Source of the DNA: JAIUNP01 sp020161975
Lineage (GTDB): Bacteria; Pseudomonadota; Alphaproteobacteria; Rhizobiales; Beijerinckiaceae
Direction of reading: 5' to 3'
DNA length: 64,000 bases
Assembly (NCBI GenBank): GCA_036745275.1
Contig: DAIOGK010000006.1
Coordinates: forward strand, 105,962-169,961
Within the stretch, counting starts at the first letter, position 1; every line of letters starts with the position of its first letter. Both the position numbers and the translations under genes were made by a program. This document shows, piece after piece, positions 43,171 through 49,094 of this stretch. The notes beneath the pieces were generated by a model that searched no databases, had not been told where the DNA came from, and saw nothing but the letters and a program-made list of their open reading frames with translations.

Positions 43171-43186
43171 GTTCGTTGCTGCGAAC
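43171..43186. promoter_or_regulatory. Inverted repeat between divergent orfg6 and protease genes
   Basis: GTTCG (43171-43175) and CGAAC (43182-43186) are separated by six bases in the 77-bp intergenic region where a promoter for the tail genes and one for the protease should lie. A short but perfect operator-like palindrome; the binding protein is unknown. Confidence 0.3.
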
Positions 43187-43224
43187 GCTTGCATCCCCGC
43201 ACGACGGGTGACACAACCATTGGC

Positions 43225-43977
43225 ATGAAGAATTCTGGTCTTGGCCGCGCGCTGCGGCTTGTCATCGGTCTCGGGCTCACGCTGCTCGCCGTTTCGCCGG
43301 CGCTCGCGCTTGGCGGGGCGGCGGCAAAGAGCGGCGCCTGGGGGCTTTCCAGCCATGTCGTGATGGTTCTGGGCACACGCGGCACGGTCTGCACCGGCAC
43401 CGTGCTGGCGCCCAGGGTCATCGTCACTGCCGCCCATTGCACGGCAGGCTCAAAGCAGGTTGCCGTCGCCTACTTCGAGGATGGCGCGCCGGTTCTCCAG
43501 ATCGTAACAGCAGTAGCCCGCCACCCCGGATTTTCACGCAATTCGGCCGTTTCGGTCGATATCGCCCTGCTCAGGCTTGAAAATCCCCTGCCCTCGCGGT
43601 TTCAGCCGGTCAGCATCGATCACGGCGGCGCTGCCGGACACATTGGCGAAAGCCTGACCATCGCCGGCTTCGGCCTTGCCGATGAACGCGACGCCAAAAG
43701 CGCCGGTACCCTGCGCACGGCGGAGGTGGAACTGTTGCCGAAACTTTATCCGCGCTTCCTGCGGCTTGGCCTTGATTCGCAACTGTCCAGCCTCGCCATC
43801 TGCAAGGGCGATTCCGGCGGACCGGTGTTCGCAGGGGGCAGCGGCGCGCCTGTGCTCGTCGGTGTCGTCTATGCGGCGGAGCGGACCGGCAAGGCAAAGG
43901 CCTGCGGCGCGGCGGCGCAGGCGGTCCGCGTCTCACCTCAGCGCGGCTGGATCGATGGAGTCATGGCGCGGTGGTGA
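43225..43977 (+). CDS. Exported trypsin-like serine protease inserted in the GTA cluster
   Basis: 250 residues from ATG 43225. Signal peptide (RALRLVIGLGLTLLAVSPALA), then an S1-fold protease with a complete triad: His in VTAAHC, Asp in VDIALLRL and Ser in CKGDSGGPVF. A Cys in GTVCTG can pair with the Cys of TAAHC. It acts in the periplasm or outside. It lies on the opposite strand between the toxin-immunity block and orfg6; ordinary GTA clusters have no such gene. Its stop meets the convergent immunity gene at a shared hairpin. Confidence 0.9.
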   Translation: MKNSGLGRALRLVIGLGLTLLAVSPALALGGAAAKSGAWGLSSHVVMVLGTRGTVCTGTVLAPRVIVTAAHCTAGSKQVAVAYFEDGAPVLQIVTAVARHPGFSRNSAVSVDIALLRLENPLPSRFQPVSIDHGGAAGHIGESLTIAGFGLADERDAKSAGTLRTAEVELLPKLYPRFLRLGLDSQLSSLAICKGDSGGPVFAGGSGAPVLVGVVYAAERTGKAKACGAAAQAVRVSPQRGWIDGVMARW

Positions 43978-43994
43978 GGCGCTGAAGAGCGCCT
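43977..43994. terminator. Bidirectional hairpin between protease and immunity gene
   Basis: AGGCGCT (43977-43983) and AGCGCCT (43988-43994) flank a four-base loop exactly between two convergent stops. Short flanking AT on both sides; plausible shared terminator. Confidence 0.5.
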
Positions 43995-44262
43995 AATCTT
44001 CCAGCTTCCCCGCTTCGTCCACCCCGAAATTCCTGATCATCCCGGACAGCTTTTCCTGATCATCGAGGACATCCTCGTTGCCTTCAAAGACGCTGTACTC
44101 GATGTGATCATCGAAGAAATCGACTTCAATGCGTTTGCCGACACGGGTTATTTCCACCATTATTGATTCAGGTCTGTCATGCGACAGCCAGTAGAAGATT
44201 TTGCGCTTGTCCAGAAAATTGAGGAACGGGATCAGATCCTTGATTCCGTCGAGCTGTGGCAT
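43993..44262 (-). CDS. Putative immunity protein 2 (paralogue of the 44430-44690 product)
   Basis: 89 residues from ATG 44262, three bases after the stop of a toxin-tail remnant. It aligns by eye over its length with the upstream small protein: LDK..I.Y, VG.R.EV.FF.D, G.E.V.D. Acidic (pI low), no signal. A strongly acidic small protein directly behind a basic toxin tail is the usual immunity pattern. Base composition is visibly more AT-rich than the flanking GTA genes, suggesting acquisition. I know no named family for it. Confidence 0.65.
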   Translation of the reverse strand: MPQLDGIKDLIPFLNFLDKRKIFYWLSHDRPESIMVEITRVGKRIEVDFFDDHIEYSVFEGNEDVLDDQEKLSGMIRNFGVDEAGKLED

Positions 44263-44264
44263 CG

Positions 44265-44402
44265 TCAATTCCTGAACCTCCCACGGTTTAGCAATTTCTT
44301 GCACCGTCTGGCCATGGCGTCGCCTGACTTGGCAAGCGCGAGAACTTCTCCAATGGTCATATCCCAAAACTGTCCGGGCAGGACTGCCTGGCAAGCTGAA
44401 AG
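44265..44402 (-). pseudogene. Orphan toxin C-terminal module (second copy, no start)
   Basis: A minus-strand frame bounded by stops, too short for ordinary gene calling, reads 45 residues ending LPGQFWDMTIGEVLALAKSG...ARRCKKLLNRGRFRN. It matches the end of the intact toxin-like gene (LPGQFWDTTISELLK...AQRCYKLLREDRFRK). It has no ATG, GTG or TTG ahead of the conserved part, so it is a detached tail left beside its immunity gene, as in the orphan cassettes of polymorphic toxin loci. Confidence 0.65.
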
Positions 44403-44429
44403 TCATGAAAATCCGGCAACTCGGGTTAG

Positions 44430-44690
44430 TCAGTCATCCGACCACCGCTTGCTGATCACGTCCATCAATTCCGCAGCGGTATCCATCACACCCTCGTCTC
44501 CGGTGAAATGGCTGAAATTCCACCAATCCTCAAAAAACTGAACCTCGACTCTGGCGCCGACGACCGTAAAGAACACGGTCAGCGCATCTTCACTGTATTT
44601 GTGAATGCTGTAGGTGATGCCATTTTTGTCAAGCCAAAGGCAAAACTTCAGCAAACCACTCAAACCTGGCCCGATGTCGATCTCAGTCAT
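44430..44690 (-). CDS. Putative immunity protein 1
   Basis: 86 residues from ATG 44690, overlapping the toxin-like stop by 8 bases, so the two are translated together. Sequence features: LSGLLKFCLWLDKNGITYSI, ARVEVQFFEDWWNFSHFTGDEGVMD. Acidic, cytosolic. Paralogous to the 43993-44262 product. Function as antidote is inferred from position, coupling and duplication with the toxin tail. Confidence 0.65.
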   Translation of the reverse strand: MTEIDIGPGLSGLLKFCLWLDKNGITYSIHKYSEDALTVFFTVVGARVEVQFFEDWWNFSHFTGDEGVMDTAAELMDVISKRWSDD

Positions 44691-45099
44691 CTTTTCTGAA
44701 CCTGTCTTCTCTAAGTAGCTTGTAACACCGCTGTGCAGCACGATCATGACGTTTATTGGCCTTGAGCAATTCGCTGATTGTCGTATCCCAGAACTGCCCA
44801 GGCAACTCGCTGCGTATACTCCCCCGACATTTTTCCGAGACAAATTCCTGCACGGTCTTGCCCATGTCCTCCTTGTCGAATCCACCGGCAAGCTGGACGG
44901 GAAGCCCTCCAATGTCGGCACTGTCGCCGGTGCCGGATGACGGGTCAACAGCACCCCCGCTCGTCCATTGTCCGCCGCCGGGGCTGCCGGCGGGCAGGCG
45001 CGGCTGGCTGTCCGTGTATTTCAGGCCCAGCGCCACCCGGCGGAGAACGGAGAGGAAGGCATCGGCGGCAAGGTCATATCGCTGATGGTGTCCAGGCAT
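44683..45099 (-). CDS. Putative polymorphic toxin: phage-type linker plus C-terminal toxic domain
   Basis: 138 residues from ATG 45099. Residues about 10-30 are a short helix (LSVLRRVALGLKY). Residues about 32-48 hold the linker PRLPAGSPGGGQWTSGG, which is common in rhizobial phage-encoded toxin proteins ahead of variable ends. A variable acidic stretch follows, and the basic C-terminal domain (about 80-138) has GKTVQEFVSEKCRGSI, LPGQFWDTTISELLK and RCYKLLREDRFRK. No catalytic family recognised; a nuclease is plausible from the basic charge. It begins 15 nt after the capsid terminator and overlaps its immunity gene. Confidence 0.6.
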   Translation of the reverse strand: MPGHHQRYDLAADAFLSVLRRVALGLKYTDSQPRLPAGSPGGGQWTSGGAVDPSSGTGDSADIGGLPVQLAGGFDKEDMGKTVQEFVSEKCRGSIRSELPGQFWDTTISELLKANKRHDRAAQRCYKLLREDRFRKDD

Positions 45100-45113
45100 G
45101 TCGGCCTCGTGTT

Positions 45114-45146
45114 TGAAAACAGGCGCGACGGGGTTGCCGCCGCGCC
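45114..45146 (-). terminator. Rho-independent terminator after the capsid gene
   Basis: On the minus strand a 10-bp stem with one G-U (arms 45137-45146 and 45122-45131) encloses a five-base loop and is followed by TGTTTTC. It lies 8 bp after the capsid stop and just before the toxin gene. Its arms begin with the same nine bases as the terminator at 1275-1300. Confidence 0.7.
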
Positions 45147-45154
45147 CGTCAGCC

Positions 45155-46396
45155 TCAGGCCGAGAACTTCAGGAGCTTGATGGCCGCATAGTCCTGAACG
45201 CCGCCGCCGACGCGCTTGGTGCAGTAGAACTGCACATAGGGCTTGGCCGAGAAGGGATCGCGCAGGATGCGGATGCCGGCCCGGTCGATGACGAGATAGC
45301 CGCGGCGGAAATCACCGAAGGCGACAGCGGCGGCATCGGTGGCGATGTCCGGCATGTCCTCGGCCTCGACCACGGGAAAGCCCATCAGCGTCGCGCCCGC
45401 GCCCGCCACCGCCGGCGGCGCCCAGATGTAGCGCCCGTCCGCGTCCTTCAGCTTGCGGATGGCGCTCTGGGTCTTGCGGTTCATCACGAAGGTGCCGTTC
45501 TGGCGATAGCCGGCCTTCAGCGCGTAGACGAGATCGACCAGCCGGTCGGAGGCATCGGTAGACGGAAAGGCCCCGGCGGCGCCGGTCGCAACCGTGCCTA
45601 GATTGCCCCAGGCCCAGGCGCTGTTGGCCACCTGCGGCACGGAGAGAAAGCCCTTCGGCCTGTCCGTGCCGTTGCCGGTGACGAAGGCGGCGCCTTCCTG
45701 CTCGGCGAAGGCAATTTCCACCTCGTCGGCGATCCAGCGCTCGACATCCACGCTCTCGTCGTCAAGCAGGGTCTTGGTCGCCGCCGGCTGGGCGTAAAGT
45801 TCGAAAGTCGGGAACACGATATCGGAGAGTTGCTGGGTCTGGCCGGTGATCGCCACATTCGCATCCGACCAGCCGGCGGTGATGCCGTCTGCCGCGTAAG
45901 CCTTCTTGAAGGTGCCGGTGGAAACGGGGCGCACGGTGGCAATCGCCCGGATCGGCGAGATGCTGGCCATGCGGCGCAGAATCTCGCGTTCAACGATCTG
46001 GGGCACGAGATAGCCGCCATCCGGGCCGGCAAGACCGCCGGAGATAGACTTTGCCTCGAAGCGCAGGAGCGCGTCGGTTTCCCCACCGCGGACATAGGCG
46101 TTGAAGGCGCTCTTGTGCTCGCGGGCGCCGGTCATCTCGCGCGCTTCGCCGCCAAGCGCCGGGCGGCGCGATTTCAGCGACAGCGCCTCGACATTGCGCA
46201 GCGCATCATCCACCGCGCGGTCGAGGCGGATGAGCTTGTCCTCGGTCACACCGTCGCTCACCATGCGCCGCTCGATCTGGCCGAGGCGCTCGTCGTTGGT
46301 TTCACGGAAGGCGGTGAAGGTGCGCGCCAGCGCGTCATAGGCATCAGCCACCGGGCCGGTAGCCTTGGTTTCGGGGGCATGGGTCAGTTCGGTCAT
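45155..46396 (-). CDS. GTA major capsid protein, HK97 fold (orfg5-like)
   Basis: 413 residues from ATG 46396, overlapping the protease stop. The N-terminal about 110 residues form a charged coiled-coil delta domain that the protease removes (AYDALARTFTAFRETNDERLGQIERRM). HK97 core: GGLAGPDGGYLVPQIVEREILRRMASISPIRAIATV, LDDESVDVERWIADEVEIAFAEQEGAAFVTGNGTDRPKGFL, PVVEAEDMPDIA, AGIRILRDPFSAKPYVQFYCTKRVGG. Typical of GTA capsids. Confidence 0.95.
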   Translation of the reverse strand: MTELTHAPETKATGPVADAYDALARTFTAFRETNDERLGQIERRMVSDGVTEDKLIRLDRAVDDALRNVEALSLKSRRPALGGEAREMTGAREHKSAFNAYVRGGETDALLRFEAKSISGGLAGPDGGYLVPQIVEREILRRMASISPIRAIATVRPVSTGTFKKAYAADGITAGWSDANVAITGQTQQLSDIVFPTFELYAQPAATKTLLDDESVDVERWIADEVEIAFAEQEGAAFVTGNGTDRPKGFLSVPQVANSAWAWGNLGTVATGAAGAFPSTDASDRLVDLVYALKAGYRQNGTFVMNRKTQSAIRKLKDADGRYIWAPPAVAGAGATLMGFPVVEAEDMPDIATDAAAVAFGDFRRGYLVIDRAGIRILRDPFSAKPYVQFYCTKRVGGGVQDYAAIKLLKFSA

Positions 46397-47037
46397 GGAA
46401 GGGTCCTTGAATGGGGGCAAAGGGCCTCTTCGGCCCGGCGAATGGCGCGGATGAGCCGCTGCGCCCCGGCGCCGCCTGAGGTGCGGTCCGTCCCGGCGGC
46501 AAGGCGCGGACAGGCCGTCTTCACCGTGCTGACGCGGGCCTGCGGCAGCATGGGGAAGGTGACGATGGAGACTTCCCAGAGGTCGATGGCATCCAGCCGG
46601 CGCAGGCCGGTGGCGGCATCGCGGCGGGCGCGCGTCGTGTGGAAGCCGATGGAAAGGCCGTCGACTGCCCCCGAGCGCATCAGCGCATGGAGTTCGCGCG
46701 CCTTGCCCACCGCAAGATCGAGGCGGCCCGCGACGTAAAGCCCGCGCGCATCCTCGATGATTTCATCCCAGACGCCGATGGGCTGGGCGGGATCGTGGTT
46801 CCAGAGCATCCGGATGCCCGCCGGCCCGCGTGTCCGCAGCGTCTGGCGAAAGGCGCCGGGCATCACAACATCATTGGCCTGGTCAGCGATGCCGAACAGG
46901 CTGGCATAGCCTGCAAAAGCGCCCTCGGGGCCCAGAGCAACCATGGCGCCCGCACGCCCGGGTTCGGACATGCGGGCGCCGCCACCAGCCGCCGGGGAGG
47001 GACAAACGGCGGTGGAAGTCCAGGATTGCTTGTTCAT
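46393..47037 (-). CDS. GTA prohead maturation protease (orfg4-like, U35)
   Basis: 214 residues from ATG 47037, overlapping the preceding small gene; a second ATG at 46971 would give 192 residues and is also possible. HK97 protease core: GYASLFGIADQANDVVMPGAFRQTL, MLWNHDPAQPIGVWDEI with the catalytic His, and GAVDGLSIGFHT with the Ser. It cleaves the capsid delta domain during head assembly. Confidence 0.93.
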   Translation of the reverse strand: MNKQSWTSTAVCPSPAAGGGARMSEPGRAGAMVALGPEGAFAGYASLFGIADQANDVVMPGAFRQTLRTRGPAGIRMLWNHDPAQPIGVWDEIIEDARGLYVAGRLDLAVGKARELHALMRSGAVDGLSIGFHTTRARRDAATGLRRLDAIDLWEVSIVTFPMLPQARVSTVKTACPRLAAGTDRTSGGAGAQRLIRAIRRAEEALCPHSRTLP

Positions 47038-47225
47038 TTGCCCGCCTTCCGTGCCGGGGGCGCGGATTTGGTGGCTGCGTTTTCGCCCGGATGGGGGCGA
47101 TCGAGGCGCTCCAGCAACTCGAAGAAGCGACGGAACACGGTCTGTGTCTCACGCCCGGCGGCATGGGGCGGTCCATCCGGCCGGCCAGACAGGCGCGGCA
47201 GGTCGTTCCGAGGTCTTTGGGACAT
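47034..47225 (-). CDS. Small Arg-rich protein in the GTA cluster
   Basis: 63 residues behind GGAGAGAACCG, ending in an ATGA overlap with the protease gene. Basic and Pro/Arg-rich (RPRNDLPRLSGRPDGPPHAAGRETQTVFRRFFELLERLDR). No family recognised. Good ribosome-binding site and tight coupling make it a likely gene, perhaps an accessory scaffold. Confidence 0.6.
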   Translation of the reverse strand: MSQRPRNDLPRLSGRPDGPPHAAGRETQTVFRRFFELLERLDRPHPGENAATKSAPPARKAGK

Positions 47226-47261
47226 CGGTTCTCTCCTTTGGTTTTCGGCAGATTCGGCGGG

Positions 47262-47459
47262 TTATTCGCCCTCGGGCTCGCCGGTGATGCGGCGGTTGAA
47301 ACGCGCAAGCTCCCGCACGAAGCCGTCGAAGCGGCGGTTCAGAAGGAACATCTCCCGCAGGGTCTGGGCCAGCAGCCAGCTTGCGCCGCTCGCCCAGAGA
47401 AACAGGGCGAGGTGCGCAAGATCACCGCGCGTGATGATGCTGTCGGTGACGGTGGTCAT
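47262..47459 (-). CDS. Small membrane protein, GTA orfg3.5-like
   Basis: 65 residues from ATG 47459 (GGAGCC upstream). One hydrophobic helix (LAHLALFLWASGASWLLAQTL) followed by a charged tail (REMFLLNRRFDGFVRELARFNRRI). Position between portal and protease matches the small orfg3.5 of Rhodobacter GTA. Confidence 0.7.
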   Translation of the reverse strand: MTTVTDSIITRGDLAHLALFLWASGASWLLAQTLREMFLLNRRFDGFVRELARFNRRITGEPEGE

Positions 47460-47490
47460 CGCTGGCTCCGGTGAACGGATTGAACGGGGT

Positions 47491-47742
47491 TCAGGCTTGC
47501 GGAACGAGCATTCGCGCAACGGCGTGCGCCCGATCCGGGTTCGGTGTCAGGCCGAGATCGTCGCCTTCATAGTGGACAAGAAAGGCTGCAACCTGCCGCC
47601 GCGAGGCACCATGCGCCAGCATCACCGCAAGGCGTTCTGCGACAGGATGATACTCGTCCCGCGCCTCAGCCACATCGGCAATGCCGATGGGGTCCCAGTG
47701 CTTCAGGAGCAATGCAGAAATCTCTGCAACAGCCCGTGTCAT
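47491..47742 (-). CDS. Small conserved protein between portal and orfg3.5
   Basis: 83 residues, ATGA overlap with the portal stop. Reads ISALLLKHWDPIGI...DEYHPVAERLAVMLAHGAS...VHYEGDDLGL, a pattern resembling DUF1871-type small helical proteins found across many bacteria. Acidic and cytosolic. Canonical GTA clusters do not have it, as far as I know. Confidence 0.65.
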   Translation of the reverse strand: MTRAVAEISALLLKHWDPIGIADVAEARDEYHPVAERLAVMLAHGASRRQVAAFLVHYEGDDLGLTPNPDRAHAVARMLVPQA

Positions 47743-48965
47743 TTGCTCTTCCCGGCGGAAACCGGCCTTGCCTTGCTGCCCGCATTCTTGTCCGCCACCG
47801 TGCCAGTCCTGGCCTTCGCCCGGAAGCCGGCGAGTTCGCGCTTTTCTTCCCGGTCGAGGAAACTTGCGCCTTCCAGCCGCTTCCAGAGGGCGTCGCGCTC
47901 GGGGGCAAGGGCCTCCACCTTGTCGAGGTCGAGGTCGAGGCGCAGCCCCTCGCCATAGGCCGGGGCGAGCCAGTGGGTCAGCCCGCCGAGAATGCGCTGG
48001 GCGAGCGGGATCACCGTCTGGCGCCAGAGCGCCCGATGCGCCTCGGCGTAGTTGGCATAGGTGTTGTCGCCCGGCAGGCCAAGCAGCAGGGGCGGCACGC
48101 CGAGCGCCAGTGCGATCTCGCGGGCCGCTGCCGCCTTTGCCTCCATGAAATCCATGTCTTTCGGGCTGAGGGCGAGGGGTTTCCAGTCGAGCCCACCTTC
48201 GAGCAGGATGGGACGTCCTGCGTTCAACGCGCCGGAAAAGGTGACTTCCAGTTCCTCCTTCAAGCGATCGAACTGTTCGTCGGTCATGTTGTTGCCGCCC
48301 GCCGCATAGACCAGCGCACCGGAAGGCCGGGCGGAATTGTCGAGAAGTGCCTTGTTCCAGGCGCTTGCGGCATTGTGAATGTCGAGTGCGACCTGGGCGG
48401 CAGCGAGCGGCGCCTGGCCGTAGTGATCATCGAGCGGGTCGAACATCTTCAGGTGCAGCACCGGCGGCAGCGCCGCCCCGTCGTTGCGCAGAAGGACCGC
48501 CTGCCCGCCGGCGGCATATTCGTAAGCCTCGGGCCAGCCATCGGGGCCGGGAACCACGCGCACCCGGTCCGGCCGCAGCGCATAGAGTTCGCGCGGGCTG
48601 AGGCCATCGGCCACCACTTCGAGATAGGCATTGCCGAAGCACAGAAGGTTGCCGGTAATCGCCTCAAGAAGATCGGCGCCGGTCTGGCGCGGATTGGGGC
48701 GCATCAGCAGTTTCTGAAGCGGATGATCTTCCAGTTCGTCGCTGCCGCGGAATACATCATAGCGGAGCGACCCCACCGCTTCGGCGACCATGCGCACACA
48801 GCGATAGGCGACCGCGTTGCGGGCATAGCCGATGCTGGTCAGTTGCACCGTATCCCGGCTGGACCACACCGGCTTGCCGATGCCGGAAAAGGCGATCAAC
48901 GGCGCAACGCGGGAGACTTTTGTTTCTCCAGCGCGCAAGAAGAGGCGTTTCAGAAGCGTAGTCAT
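47739..48965 (-). CDS. GTA portal protein (orfg3-like)
   Basis: 408 residues from ATG 48965. HK97-type portal: VQLTSIGYARNAVAYRCVRMVAEAVGSLRYDVF, HPLQKLLMRPNPRQTGADLLEAITGNLLCFGNAYLEV, LHLKMFDPLDDHYG, REIALALGVPPLLLGLPGDNTYANYAEAHRALW. Forms the dodecameric DNA gate of the head. Confidence 0.95.
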   Translation of the reverse strand: MTTLLKRLFLRAGETKVSRVAPLIAFSGIGKPVWSSRDTVQLTSIGYARNAVAYRCVRMVAEAVGSLRYDVFRGSDELEDHPLQKLLMRPNPRQTGADLLEAITGNLLCFGNAYLEVVADGLSPRELYALRPDRVRVVPGPDGWPEAYEYAAGGQAVLLRNDGAALPPVLHLKMFDPLDDHYGQAPLAAAQVALDIHNAASAWNKALLDNSARPSGALVYAAGGNNMTDEQFDRLKEELEVTFSGALNAGRPILLEGGLDWKPLALSPKDMDFMEAKAAAAREIALALGVPPLLLGLPGDNTYANYAEAHRALWRQTVIPLAQRILGGLTHWLAPAYGEGLRLDLDLDKVEALAPERDALWKRLEGASFLDREEKRELAGFRAKARTGTVADKNAGSKARPVSAGKSK

Positions 48966-49066
48966 GCGTCTCTCATCTGTTGGCGGGCATCCGGGCACAA
49001 ACTGGCGAATTCAATAAAATCCGAGTGATCGTCATCACCGGAGCGGAAGAACCATCTGGTATTCAT
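48962..49066 (-). CDS. Possible 34-residue protein coupled to the portal gene
   Basis: ATG 49066 with AAGAGG upstream, ending in an ATGA overlap with the portal start. Product MNTRWFFRSGDDDHSDFIEF... is acidic with no known family. A longer frame (to 49183) would run antisense into the GGDEF-EAL gene. It may be the ribosome-loading leader of the portal gene or a remnant left at the insertion point. Confidence 0.35.
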   Translation of the reverse strand: MNTRWFFRSGDDDHSDFIEFASLCPDARQQMRDA

Positions 49067-49094
49067 GGTGCCTCTTTGCGAGATGGAATGTTCA

